A stretch of 64,000 nucleotides of DNA from Sulfuricurvum kujiense DSM 16994 (GTDB taxonomy: Bacteria > Campylobacterota > Campylobacteria > Campylobacterales > Sulfurimonadaceae): assembly GCF_000183725.1 (NCBI RefSeq), contig NC_014762.1:1674001-1738000 (forward strand), in the 5' to 3' direction. The notes below the pieces were generated by a model that worked only from the letters and a program-made list of their open reading frames with translations, made no database searches and had not been told where the DNA came from. The translations under genes and the position numbers were made by a program. Below are positions 9,308 to 17,380 of this stretch, piece after piece. How positions within the stretch are numbered: the stretch's first letter is position 1; each line of letters opens with the position of its first letter.

Positions 9308-9481
9308 TTTCAGAGCAATCATCCCGAAAACGGCAGTATGAGTAAGCAGAAACAGCCCTAATCACCCCTTTGAACTTTTGCGTTTTGTGCCGAAAGGCAA
9401 TGAGGTTTAGACTAATGAAAAAAGCGATAGAATACCCCTTAAGCGTATTATAATGGCGATAAGGCCTAAAAAGGGGATCAA

Positions 9482-9589
9482 ATGGATACATTTTCACTTT
9501 TATTCGGCGGAGTTTCCCTTTTAATTTTGATCGCCCTTTTTATTAACCGAAAATCGAAAGAAGAGCGTGAAGATGAAGAATGCGACTAA
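9482..9589 (+). CDS. 35-residue single-pass membrane microprotein
   Basis: A short frame with an AAAGGGG ribosome site six bases before its ATG. It encodes one hydrophobic segment (residues about 5-22, GGVSLLILIALFI) and then a strongly charged KSKEEREDEE tail. A TATTATAAT -10-like box lies about 35 bp upstream. The stop overlaps the start of the diguanylate cyclase gene, so it may act as a translated leader or as a partner. Size and layout resemble small oxidase-associated membrane subunits, but no family assignment is justified. Confidence 0.6.
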   Translation: MDTFSLLFGGVSLLILIALFINRKSKEEREDEECD

Positions 9590-11003
9590 ACCCGCCAAAC
9601 TAGAGATTGTTGAACGTCAGAACAATGCTCTCCAAAAACTCAACGAAATCGCCGCTCTATCCGATTTAAGTCCGAAAGAGACTTTGAGAGAAGCGTTGAT
9701 CGTCGGAAAAAACTATTTTGGTTTGGAGTATGCAATCGTCAGTCATATCATCGGCGAAGACTACACCGTAGATGTCCAATCCTCACCGCCCGATACCCTC
9801 TATGACGGACAGCTCTTTGCGCTGGGTTCAACGTACTGCAAAACGACGCTTGAGCTTGACGACGTCCTTGCGATTACCGACGTCACCAAATCGCAATACG
9901 TCGGTCACCCCTGTCATCGGGATTTTGCCCTCGTCTCCTATATCGGTGCCCCCGTCAGAATAAACTCGCACGTCTACGGCACGATCAACTTTTCTTCCCC
10001 CAATCCCAGACAGCTCGAATACGACGAAATCGATAATGAGTTTATGCGTCTTCTGGGACGTTGGGCGGGATCGTTTTTAGAACGGCAGTCCGCGCTGGAC
10101 GAGCTGTCATTTGCAAAAAAACGCTTTGAAATGATTTTCGAAAATAACGCTTCTGGGATATTGGTAGTCGATCAAAACTGCCAGATCGTCATGGCGAACA
10201 AACGGTTTTGCGAGATCATCGGATATTCCAAAGACGAAATGATCGGTCAGGTCACAAAATTTTTGCATAATGATGAAACCTCTTATGAAGCGCTCAGACA
10301 AACGTTCCTCACCGATCAAAATGTGTTGCACCAAAAACTCGAATTTGTCCTTACACGCAAAGACCATGAGCAAATCCATTGCGAATTTTTCGGCTCGCCT
10401 ATCGAGCTTTCCGAAAAAAACATCGGTATCATTTGGAGCATTCTGGATATAACCACCCAAAAAGATCTTCAGTGTAAAATCGAAAAGCAGGCTATTACCG
10501 ATTATCTGACCGACCTTTACAATCGGCGCTATTTCACAGGCAGAATGGAAGAGGAAATCGCCAAAACTAAACGGAATAAACATGCTAAGACGAGCATTAT
10601 GATGTTCGATCTGGACAAATTCAAACGGGTAAACGATACGATGGGGCATTTAGCGGGCGACGCCGTCATCAAAAAATTTGCCGATATTATAAAAAACAAT
10701 TTACGCGTATCCGACATAGCCGGAAGGATCGGCGGAGAAGAGTTCGCATTGATTCTCCCCGATACCGATATAAAGAGTGCCGCAATAACGGCAGAGCGTA
10801 TCCGGGAAGAAGTTTCCAACACGACGGTCGTATACGAGGGCAAATTCATACACTTTACGGTAAGTATCGGCTTAACCGCCCTATCACCCCTAGACTTGAG
10901 TGCCGACTGCGTATTTTCCCGTGCGGATATCGCCTTGTATTCGGCAAAAGAGCACGGACGCAACAACGTACAAATCATCATCCCCCCATTGGAGTCAACA
11001 TGA
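9573..11003 (+). CDS. GAF-PAS-GGDEF diguanylate cyclase
   Basis: Makes cyclic di-GMP from two GTP. A GAF domain (about 20-170) and a PAS domain (about 180-300: FEMIFENNASGILVVDQNCQIVMANKRFCEIIGY) precede a GGDEF domain (about 315-470). The active signature is intact (GRIGGEEFALILP), and an RVSD inhibitory site sits just before it, so product feedback is expected. There are no membrane segments. The ATG at 9573 overlaps the microprotein gene; a GTG six bases earlier is possible. The next gene starts inside its stop codon. Confidence 0.93.
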   Translation: MKNATKPAKLEIVERQNNALQKLNEIAALSDLSPKETLREALIVGKNYFGLEYAIVSHIIGEDYTVDVQSSPPDTLYDGQLFALGSTYCKTTLELDDVLAITDVTKSQYVGHPCHRDFALVSYIGAPVRINSHVYGTINFSSPNPRQLEYDEIDNEFMRLLGRWAGSFLERQSALDELSFAKKRFEMIFENNASGILVVDQNCQIVMANKRFCEIIGYSKDEMIGQVTKFLHNDETSYEALRQTFLTDQNVLHQKLEFVLTRKDHEQIHCEFFGSPIELSEKNIGIIWSILDITTQKDLQCKIEKQAITDYLTDLYNRRYFTGRMEEEIAKTKRNKHAKTSIMMFDLDKFKRVNDTMGHLAGDAVIKKFADIIKNNLRVSDIAGRIGGEEFALILPDTDIKSAAITAERIREEVSNTTVVYEGKFIHFTVSIGLTALSPLDLSADCVFSRADIALYSAKEHGRNNVQIIIPPLEST

Positions 11004-11365
11004 GTTTTTCACCCGAACAGTTACAGAATATCAAAGCATCAACCGAAATTTACCGAAACGAAGTCAACCGCATCAACGAGTGGATAAATTCGCCGGATAG
11101 CGACGATAAACTCGACGACCTCTATCTGTTGCGTACCATTGCGACCATCGAGCACGGCAAGCGTATCGGACTCTTTGATGAGAGCAACAGCGACGAGTTT
11201 CTTGAAGCGCTCGCACACGAAGTGAGCAAATACTTCCCCGAAAAAGACGACGAAGAGCTGTTCGACGATCTCGCCATTTTGGACGACGATCTCCATAACC
11301 GCCTCTTCTCCAGCCCGGAAAAAGAGAAAAACATCCTCTTAAAAAGATTAGGATTAACCCTCTAA
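11000..11365 (+). CDS. Acidic protein of unknown function
   Basis: A 121-residue, Asp/Glu-rich, helix-forming protein (DSDDKLDDLYLLRTIATIEHGKR and DDEELFDDLAILDDDLH). No domain is recognised. Its ATG overlaps the stop of the diguanylate cyclase (ATGA) and the phosphatase gene follows after 10 bp, so the three are probably cotranscribed. The upstream gene could suggest a c-di-GMP link, but there is no motif evidence for that. Confidence 0.75.
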   Translation: MSFSPEQLQNIKASTEIYRNEVNRINEWINSPDSDDKLDDLYLLRTIATIEHGKRIGLFDESNSDEFLEALAHEVSKYFPEKDDEELFDDLAILDDDLHNRLFSSPEKEKNILLKRLGLTL

Positions 11366-11375
11366 AGGCATCATC

Positions 11376-11870
11376 ATGAAAACCCTCTACCTCATCCGTC
11401 ACGCCAAATCGGACTGGAGCGATGAGGCTCTGAGCGATTATGACCGCCCTTTGAATAAACGGGGGCTCAAAGACGCCCCTCTGATGGGTTCACATCTCGC
11501 CGACAAGGGCATCCGTCCCGACCTCATCCTCTCCAGCCCCGCTCTGCGCGCCAAAACCACCGCAAAAGCGTTCGCAAAAGCCCTCTCCTATCCGCCTGAG
11601 TCGATCCGCTACGATCACGCTCTCTATGCGTGTGACGCCCTTACCATCCTCTCACTCATCCGCGGTGTCTCTGCGGATATCGACACCCTCTTTGTGTTCG
11701 GACATAACCCCGAGTTTACCAAGTGTGCGAACCTTATCACGGGCGGTGATATCGACAATATCCCCACCTGCGGGGTGGTAGAGATGCGGTTGAAAAATGA
11801 TAGCTGGGAGAGTATCGGAGAAAATTCGGCTGAACTAAGAAGCTTTGATTATCCGAAGAAGTATCGGTGA
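11376..11870 (+). CDS. SixA-like phosphohistidine phosphatase (histidine phosphatase family)
   Basis: Histidine phosphatase family member of SixA length (164 aa). SixA removes phosphate from histidine phosphotransfer domains. The catalytic LIRHAKSDW motif has His9, SSPALRAKTTAKAF supplies the second Arg, and VFGHNPEFTKC supplies the second catalytic His. An AAAGGC ribosome site precedes the ATG. Its position at the end of a signalling gene run fits a role in damping phosphorelay, though the substrate is unproven. Confidence 0.88.
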   Translation: MKTLYLIRHAKSDWSDEALSDYDRPLNKRGLKDAPLMGSHLADKGIRPDLILSSPALRAKTTAKAFAKALSYPPESIRYDHALYACDALTILSLIRGVSADIDTLFVFGHNPEFTKCANLITGGDIDNIPTCGVVEMRLKNDSWESIGENSAELRSFDYPKKYR

Positions 11871-11940
11871 AACACATTTTATAGCAAGAGTTGATTTCAT
11901 AAAGATGTGCTACAATTTTCATAATTAAAAAGGAGGGTCT

Positions 11941-12300
11941 ATGTCACGATTGCCGGTTCAGCAGTTTGAACTCTATCATCAGCTTATGATGCCTCTTTTA
12001 AACATCGAGGCAGATTTAGAACCTGCCGAGAGTAATATTATCAAAAGCCATGCACGGACCGCTCTTGTTTTTACGCAGGGGATGCGCGATATTCTCGACG
12101 ATTTAACATTCGATTATGAGATATTTGAAAAGCTTCTCTTTGATCTCGATGACAACTATGAAGTCGTTAAAACCGAATACGCAACCGTCCGTGATCCTGA
12201 ACTCAAATCGATTGTCGATCAGTTGATGACGCAGATGGTAAAGCTCCAAATCGAGATTAGCGATAAATTGGTTGATTATAAGCATGCCAATCGAGCTTGA
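11941..12300 (+). CDS. Unknown protein paired with a RelE/ParE-like toxin
   Basis: A 119-residue helical protein with a strong AAAAAGGAGG ribosome site. No known antitoxin domain is recognised. It overlaps the following RelE/ParE-like gene by 17 bases, the arrangement of an antitoxin-toxin pair with the antitoxin first. At 119 residues it is long for a classical antitoxin, so the role is inferred from position only. Confidence 0.65.
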   Translation: MSRLPVQQFELYHQLMMPLLNIEADLEPAESNIIKSHARTALVFTQGMRDILDDLTFDYEIFEKLLFDLDDNYEVVKTEYATVRDPELKSIVDQLMTQMVKLQIEISDKLVDYKHANRA

Positions 12301-12565
12301 AAAGCAGTATTTAAAAGATCGTCAAAGAGCCATCAAATCGATAGGTGAAGCCATCATTGAAAAAACGGAAAAACTTTTCGAGTCCGATCCCTCGCACCCC
12401 TCACTCCATAACAAACCTATCATCTGTTCAAAAGACAAATTCAAACACTCCGTGCGTGTAGGCGGCAGCGGATACCGAATCATCTATACCGTACGCGATA
12501 ACATCCTATACTTTCAGCGCCTTATCGATCATGACATCTATGACCGTTTGACGAGAGATTGTTAA
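12284..12565 (+). CDS. RelE/ParE-superfamily toxin-like protein
   Basis: A 93-residue basic protein. The middle and end (HNKPIICSKDKFKHSVRVGGSGYRIIYTV then ILYFQRLIDHDIYD) follow the RelE/YafQ fold pattern of a central RxxxGxYRIIY strand and an acidic end. Members cleave mRNA at the ribosome or poison gyrase. The ATG at 12284 is preferred over an earlier TTG. Its coupled partner upstream would be the antitoxin. A weak hairpin with a T-run follows at about 12559-12585. Confidence 0.7.
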   Translation: MPIELEKQYLKDRQRAIKSIGEAIIEKTEKLFESDPSHPSLHNKPIICSKDKFKHSVRVGGSGYRIIYTVRDNILYFQRLIDHDIYDRLTRDC

Positions 12566-12612
12566 AAAACAACCTGTTCTTTTTTCTATTGAATTACTGA
12601 TCGTTTGTTCAC

Positions 12613-12933
12613 TTAATAGAAAAACTTACACTTACCGTCTTCTCGTTTAATACACTTATTTTTACCTTCAAATAGTGGACAGTTGATATGAATAGCTTTC
12701 TTATTATGTCTTGTCAGTTCAAGATGACGATACAATGCTGTCATACCTTTTAAATTTACATGATCTTTGAATAAATCACACTCAGCTTTATCTGTGTGTA
12801 TTACGGGTTGAAAATGCTTAATAACTTTGTAAGTTATCCCAATTGTCCCGATCGTCCAAACAAATAAAGAGCCTATTCCCTGCCAAGATAATGAATTTAA
12901 AAAATTAATAACTTCTGTACTATTAGTATCCAT
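12613..12933 (-). CDS. Small membrane protein with Cys-rich tail, unknown
   Basis: A 106-residue protein with one membrane segment (about 17-37, IGSLFVWTIGTIGITYKVI) and a C-terminal domain with four cysteines (CDLF, CPLF, KCIK, KCKFF) that could bind metal. Not recognised. Its 5' end overlaps the 3' end of the ParE-like gene, so it is probably the last gene of that minus-strand cassette. Confidence 0.5.
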   Translation of the reverse strand: MDTNSTEVINFLNSLSWQGIGSLFVWTIGTIGITYKVIKHFQPVIHTDKAECDLFKDHVNLKGMTALYRHLELTRHNKKAIHINCPLFEGKNKCIKREDGKCKFFY

Positions 12934-13208
12934 TTATTCCTCTCTAAATTCCACTCATTCTGATTAAAAATCCCAAAAATCACAATATCTTCTCCATCAA
13001 CTAGATAGGGAATAGTATAACCTTTGTGGATTAATTCGCGGTTGCCGTTCTCAGTCGGTCGACCTTTGCGGGGATTATCGATCAAAGTTTCAATGAAAGT
13101 TTTAACACCCTCGTAAAAACTCCGTGCATTTTTAGGATTGTTGATAGCTATAAACTTCGTGATTACTAAAAGCTCTTGGTTGAAACGTTTGCTTCGATTA
13201 ACTCGCAC
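12897..13208 (-). CDS. ParE-family toxin
   Basis: A 103-residue RelE/ParE-superfamily protein: RFNQELLVITKFIAINNPKNARSFYEGV helices, then NPRKGRPTENGNRELIHKGYTIPYLVDGEDIVIFGIF, the typical ParE basic and beta part. Known ParE toxins inhibit gyrase. It overlaps the upstream antitoxin-like gene by 11 bases. After IFGIF the sequence departs from the family and runs on in Trp- and Ile-rich residues, which suggests an altered or frameshifted C-terminus. Confidence 0.75.
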   Translation of the reverse strand: MRVNRSKRFNQELLVITKFIAINNPKNARSFYEGVKTFIETLIDNPRKGRPTENGNRELIHKGYTIPYLVDGEDIVIFGIFNQNEWNLERNKWILIVQKLLIF

Positions 13209-13419
13209 GCTCGTCTAATCCGTTTAGAAACTCTTCTATCTCTTCCCACCCTTCATTCCACGGTATTGTTTCCATCTTACCGCTTTTATACTCCTCGATA
13301 CGGCGTTTCACCTCATCGGTATACCACGGCTTCGGGTCTATGGTGATCGCTTCTTCGGGCAGTGTACTCAGGAGCTTTAACGCTTCTTCGGCATAAAGGT
13401 CGTTTACTTGTATCGTCAT
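13198..13419 (-). CDS. Antitoxin of the ParE-like toxin
   Basis: A 73-residue acidic protein. The N-terminal half (MTIQVNDLYAEEALKLLSTLPEEA) looks like a short DNA-binding or dimerisation part and the acidic C-terminus like the toxin-neutralising tail. An AAAGGGGAC site precedes the ATG. It lies upstream of and overlaps the ParE-like gene, the normal antitoxin-first order. The pair sits just outside the tRNA-like attachment site, on the presumed chromosomal side. Confidence 0.7.
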   Translation of the reverse strand: MTIQVNDLYAEEALKLLSTLPEEAITIDPKPWYTDEVKRRIEEYKSGKMETIPWNEGWEEIEEFLNGLDERAS

Positions 13420-13516
13420 AACGTCCCCTTTTTTAATGTATTGTGAAAATTATAACACGCTTTAGTGTATTTGGATTTAGGGAAAAATGTTGCAGAGAAG
13501 TGATTTATAATGTGTG

Positions 13517-13562
13517 TGGTGGGTCAAGCAGGATTTGAACCTGCGACAACCCCGTTATGAGA
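13517..13562 (-). pseudogene. 3' fragment of a CAU-anticodon tRNA (attachment site)
   Basis: Read on the minus strand the segment runs from an anticodon loop CTCATAA through a variable loop, a perfect T-stem/loop (GCAGG-TTCAAAT-CCTGC), the acceptor 3' strand TTGACCC, discriminator A and CCA. The 5' half of the tRNA is missing: bases beyond 13562 do not form a D-arm or acceptor partner. An integrase gene begins 140 bp away. This is the usual scar of an element integrated in a tRNA-Met/Ile2 gene; the rebuilt full tRNA should lie at the far end of the element and I do not see it in the window. Confidence 0.8.
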
Positions 13563-13702
13563 CAATCATCCCAAAATGTACCGCAATATATTTAAAGATA
13601 TAAATGCCTATTATACGGAGTATGAATTGTATGTTAATTATTTTTGATGTATCATGATAGACAAATACTCGTCCCCTATTTCGTCCCCCAAAAGGAAACA
13701 AT

Positions 13703-14797
13703 ATGGCAATTAATCCAGCAGATTATCCAGTTAGGATAAAAAGTAATCTTTGGGCTGATCAAGATCACAAAAAATTTTACTATCGATTCATGCATGATGG
13801 TAAAAACAAAAAAGGTATTTTCGATTTTTCCAATAAAAGCTGGGATAAAAGAACCCGCATTTCAAAAGCAGAATTTGAACTTTTACAAATTAAAGAAAAA
13901 CTTACAAAAGGGTTAGATGATTCGGCAACTATTGATGATATCGTTAAACTGTATTTGGATACTTTGCCTGAAAAAAATTATAAAAGGGATCGAAAAAGCT
14001 ATTACGATAGCAAAGTTAAAGATGTCCTCGGCAAAAAGAAAGCAGCCGATGTCCTTCCAAAAGATATTCAAAAGCTTGTTAATGATCTTGTAGCTAAAGG
14101 CGGGAGCCCACGCACTGTTAAGCAAGCAATCGAAGTTTTAAGCCCATCGTTTGAAATTGCTATTGCGAATAGACTTATTATTCATAACCCTTGCAAAGCC
14201 GTTAAACTCCAACTCCCGAAATCGAAAAAAATGGTGGTAAATGCTACTGAAAGGTTAAAAGCAATTTATCAAGGGATTATGAAATTATATGCTCTCGATC
14301 CTTACTACAGAGCATTTTTCCTACTTGCTCTTCAGGGACGCAGGAAAGGTGAAGTGATTAATCTGAAGTGGGAGCACATCGCATTTGATTATGACTATTA
14401 TGTTTTACCGGATCCAAAAAATGGGGAAGAGCAAAAGATATATCTGCCACCAAACGTAAAAGCTGCATTACTCGAATTTCAAGAAGAGAAAGGATGGGTA
14501 TTTGAATCTCCTATCAATCCAGGAAATCGCTTATTTGATGGAACCAAACAAACTGCCCGATTAAAAAAAGAAGTAGGAGATTGGTTCAGTTTGCACTATA
14601 CGCGCAACGTCATGGTCTCCGCAATGGCAGAACAAGGAGTAGATGCGATCTATATGAGTGGAGCTCTAGGGCACAGTGATCCAAATACGATCACTAAATA
14701 CCTAACCATGAATTATCTGACAGGATCTAAGATCGCGAGCAATATGATTCAGCATGAAGCTATGGAGCCAAAAGATGACGTTTTAGATGAAAAATAG
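13703..14797 (+). CDS. Tyrosine integrase of the genomic island
   Basis: Site-specific recombinase of phage-integrase type. Residues 1-70 form a DUF4102-like arm-binding region, about 75-170 a SAM-like core-binding domain, and 185-345 the catalytic domain. Catalytic residues are visible: Arg213 (QGRRKGE), Lys239 region, His298-x-x-Arg301 (HYTR), His324 (LGH) and nucleophile Tyr333 (TKYL). An AAAGGAAAC site precedes the ATG. The gene is 140 bp from a tRNA 3' fragment, so tRNA-targeted integration is strongly implied. Confidence 0.93.
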   Translation: MAINPADYPVRIKSNLWADQDHKKFYYRFMHDGKNKKGIFDFSNKSWDKRTRISKAEFELLQIKEKLTKGLDDSATIDDIVKLYLDTLPEKNYKRDRKSYYDSKVKDVLGKKKAADVLPKDIQKLVNDLVAKGGSPRTVKQAIEVLSPSFEIAIANRLIIHNPCKAVKLQLPKSKKMVVNATERLKAIYQGIMKLYALDPYYRAFFLLALQGRRKGEVINLKWEHIAFDYDYYVLPDPKNGEEQKIYLPPNVKAALLEFQEEKGWVFESPINPGNRLFDGTKQTARLKKEVGDWFSLHYTRNVMVSAMAEQGVDAIYMSGALGHSDPNTITKYLTMNYLTGSKIASNMIQHEAMEPKDDVLDEK

Positions 14798-14839
14798 TAA
14801 CATCTCTTTCATCCAAAAAAAGTGCTGAATAAATAGAAA

Positions 14840-15040
14840 TCATGCTGACTCAAGGCCGATGACAGTATGCATTTCTAGCCATTTTTCAATAACTTCTTCG
14901 TCATACCGGATGAATCCACCCAATTTTATGAATGGAATTCTTTCATGCGGAGGGCATGATTTCGCGCGGCGTTTTGCTTGCCAATCTTTTCCAAAACCAA
15001 AACGTTCTTTGAGTTCATCGGGCGTAAGGAAACGCTTCAT
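14840..15040 (-). CDS. AlpA/excisionase-like DNA-binding protein
   Basis: A 66-residue winged-helix HTH protein: MKRFLTPDELKERFGFGKDWQAKRR is the recognition part and IPFIKLGGFIRYDEEVIEKWLE is the wing typical of AlpA/HTH_17 proteins. Such proteins direct excision or activate integrase genes. Its ATG overlaps the stop of the replication gene (ATGA), so it is the third gene of the 16669-14840 operon. Confidence 0.8.
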   Translation of the reverse strand: MKRFLTPDELKERFGFGKDWQAKRRAKSCPPHERIPFIKLGGFIRYDEEVIEKWLEMHTVIGLESA

Positions 15041-16032
15041 ACAAACCCCTCAATCCCAGCCATGTATAGCTCTTCTCGGATAATTTTCTCTAATTCTTCG
15101 CGTGAATAAGTCTTCACATACGGAGCTATCAAAAGTGTTATTTCTTCTAATATCAATTTAATAGGTTCACCGTGCTGATTCATAATTTTGATTCGAGCTG
15201 AAATTTCAGACCGCAGCTCACCAAGCTTACGTTTATCAATATGATTCATAGACTGCGTTCTATTTGCCGCAGTAAGAATATTTTCAATCGTCTCCGCGTC
15301 GCCTTTTCTGATTTTTTCTAAAATAGTGACTTTATATCGCGAGGGATTGTTGATCCTTGGATTCTCAGACATCTTCTTGACGATATCTTCAATTGAAGCA
15401 ATCGAGAGATGTGATAATGCATTGGGTAAAACAAAAGAAGAATCTAAAGCTATACCTTCACATAGTTCATCTTCACATTCAGTTTGAGGAGGTAAGGAAG
15501 AGGAAGATGGGGGTTCACATGAGGGTTCACATGAGGGTTCAAGGGTACCACCCTGAGTGGTATGGGGGGTACCACATACTGTGGGACGGGAGATACCACC
15601 CTGAGTGGTAGGGGGAGCATCCACTACGTGGCACCCCTCCCCTACCTCCTCTTGGGATGGGGTATCCTTACGCGAACGTGCCCATGCATAAGCCGCGTCA
15701 TACTCAGCGGCGAATCGCGCCTTGGCCTCTTTAATCTCTTTAACGGTGCCAGAGAAAACGGGTATAGAAATCCGCTTGATCGACGAAGTCTGTGCACCGT
15801 TCTTCCGAGCTTCGAAACGCGTCTCGCGGGTTGCGATTCCAAGCCGCTCGAATGCAGATAGGATATATCCAACGGTACTCTTAGACGCACAGGCCTTATC
15901 CATGATCGTACGATTCGAGATCCAGCATACCCCTTCGTCTTCGGACGCAGAGTCTGCCAGTGCTATTAATACGAGTCGCGCATAAGCCGGGAGAGGGACA
16001 TCCCAAGCAGCGGTAATCATTTTATTGCTCAT
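15037..16032 (-). CDS. Lambda-O-like replication initiation protein
   Basis: A 331-residue protein with an N-terminal HTH_36-type winged helix (about 10-100: LPAYARLVLIALADSASEDEGVCWISNRTIMDKACASKSTV), as in phage replication proteins that bind the origin. The middle (about 125-185) is low-complexity and Pro/Thr/Ser-rich and is encoded by repeated palindromes. The C-terminal 130 residues are helical and could recruit a helicase loader or helicase. This is the domain plan of lambda O. It overlaps its two neighbours by 11 and 4 bases. No helicase is encoded nearby, so the host DnaB would be used. Confidence 0.72.
   Translation of the reverse strand: MSNKMITAAWDVPLPAYARLVLIALADSASEDEGVCWISNRTIMDKACASKSTVGYILSAFERLGIATRETRFEARKNGAQTSSIKRISIPVFSGTVKEIKEAKARFAAEYDAAYAWARSRKDTPSQEEVGEGCHVVDAPPTTQGGISRPTVCGTPHTTQGGTLEPSCEPSCEPPSSSSLPPQTECEDELCEGIALDSSFVLPNALSHLSIASIEDIVKKMSENPRINNPSRYKVTILEKIRKGDAETIENILTAANRTQSMNHIDKRKLGELRSEISARIKIMNQHGEPIKLILEEITLLIAPYVKTYSREELEKIIREELYMAGIEGFV
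15546..15634. repeat. Iterons inside the rep gene (candidate replication origin)
   Basis: Three 17-bp palindromic units at 15546-15562, 15570-15586 and 15594-15610 are spaced exactly 24 bp apart. Units 1 and 3 are identical (TACCACCCTGAGTGGTA) and unit 2 keeps CCAC-N5-GTGG. A fourth, diverged CCAC-N3-GTGG unit starts at 15621. Directly before them (15515-15545) is a GGTTCACATGA direct repeat, and an A-rich stretch follows toward 15430. Iterons located in the linker-coding part of a replication gene are the lambda ori arrangement. Confidence 0.7.
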
Positions 16033-16669
16033 CGCATACCACTCCTAGATCCATACAGAGTTGCGGGTTCCCCGCCAGGGTTCGTTCGATAACTACGGGC
16101 ATATCATACCGACCGATCACAGTATCAAGATCGATCTCGAATCGCTCTGAGAGGTATTGGAGCTCACCAATGTCAGCGCCGCCGAAAAACATCACTCGAA
16201 GTCCATCTACGATCTGCTCAGGCGATAGTCGAGCCAACTCCGCTTCGATCTCGGCAGAGCCGAATGTGATGGCATCGGCCGCCATCATCTCCCAATCGGT
16301 GTGACCGAGCCAGTAGGATGATTTCGAATTAGTTAAGACTGTCTTAAGGTTGTTCAATAGACGAGACTTGATCCAGCGTAAAGCGGCTTCGACAGGCAGC
16401 CGCTCGAAGCGGCAGATGCCACGCAGGTGCGGCTTATCGAGGGTTGCTAGAGTCATCTTATGAGCAATAGCATATGCATCCGCAAAGCGGTCCGTTCGGA
16501 GCCCCGTGCGAATCGCAAACGATTCGATCGAGTCTCGGAGGAGCTCGGCAACAACATCAGCGTTGTCGCGGAGCGTAGCAGCGTTTAGATAACGAGCAAC
16601 GATCAAATCGTCCATCGCAACTTCAAGTGTTTTTTGGATAAAATTAACTTTGTGAGGGTTTAAAGTCAT
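16022..16669 (-). CDS. Unknown protein of the island replication operon
   Basis: A 215-residue, mostly helical soluble protein with no domain I recognise. It is the first gene of the minus-strand operon that continues with the replication protein and the AlpA-like gene; it overlaps the replication gene by 11 bases. A GAGGAA site precedes the ATG. The position, between the repressor and the initiator, suggests a replication or copy-control function, but this is inference. Confidence 0.65.
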   Translation of the reverse strand: MTLNPHKVNFIQKTLEVAMDDLIVARYLNAATLRDNADVVAELLRDSIESFAIRTGLRTDRFADAYAIAHKMTLATLDKPHLRGICRFERLPVEAALRWIKSRLLNNLKTVLTNSKSSYWLGHTDWEMMAADAITFGSAEIEAELARLSPEQIVDGLRVMFFGGADIGELQYLSERFEIDLDTVIGRYDMPVVIERTLAGNPQLCMDLGVVCDEQ

Positions 16670-16798
16670 TTGATTCCTCTTTTCTCCCTACTAGTTTGCC
16701 GACCGGAGGGGGATTAAATTTGAAACATAAGAAACATTATGCCATAATTGGCATATATAAACAAGTCAATTTTATACATAAAGCAGGATTTTATTTTA

Positions 16799-17380
16799 AT
16801 GGAATCAATTTTGTCAAATTTTTTTGATAGGTTAAAACATGCTCGAAACTTGACTAGCAAGACACAGCAGGAGTTTGCACAAGAACTTGGAGTTGGTTAT
16901 CGTACCTATGCTCGTTATGAAGCAGGCCAAGGATATCCAGATGTTGAAAGTCTTCAGAAAATAGGAACACTATCTGGTATTGACATGAATTGGCTTATTA
17001 TGGGCGCTAAAAATGAAGGAACTGCAAATATTGACTTGATCCTGCAAAATTCTATTGAAAATAAAATACGTAAAAAAATTGAATCTCAATTAAATCATTT
17101 TCAACATGAAATTATCTTTTTGCATTATGCTTTAGAAAACACTCCTGCTATATCATTTGATGAACTGTTAAACGTTTTGTCGACTTACAAAATAATGTTG
17201 ATTAAATCTACTCTACTTCATGGAATTACTGAATCTGATAAAAAATCGGCAATTCAATTTTTGGAAGATCTTGAAATGGCTGAAAAAAATTACGTTTTAA
17301 ATAACATACATCATTTTCGCCGGATGATTTGGGAAAATATGGACTGGTTCAACAAAATGTTCAAGAAATCTCCAGCGTGA
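16799..17380 (+). CDS. XRE-family transcriptional repressor
   Basis: Residues about 8-68 form a classic helix-turn-helix (LKHARNLTSKTQQEFAQELGVGYRTYARYEAGQGYPDVESLQKI). The remaining 120 residues are helical and probably mediate oligomerisation. It is transcribed divergently from the replication operon, the position of a CI- or Stl-like repressor in phages and phage satellites. The ATG at 16799 is used; earlier in-frame starts are non-ATG. Binding sites in the 16670-16798 gap are expected but I could not single them out. Confidence 0.82.
   Translation: MESILSNFFDRLKHARNLTSKTQQEFAQELGVGYRTYARYEAGQGYPDVESLQKIGTLSGIDMNWLIMGAKNEGTANIDLILQNSIENKIRKKIESQLNHFQHEIIFLHYALENTPAISFDELLNVLSTYKIMLIKSTLLHGITESDKKSAIQFLEDLEMAEKNYVLNNIHHFRRMIWENMDWFNKMFKKSPA

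Noticed and set aside
15515-15634. CRISPR-like spaced repeats
   Set aside because: The units are short palindromes at 24-bp spacing inside a coding frame, with only seven bases between units and no cas genes. Iterons explain them better.
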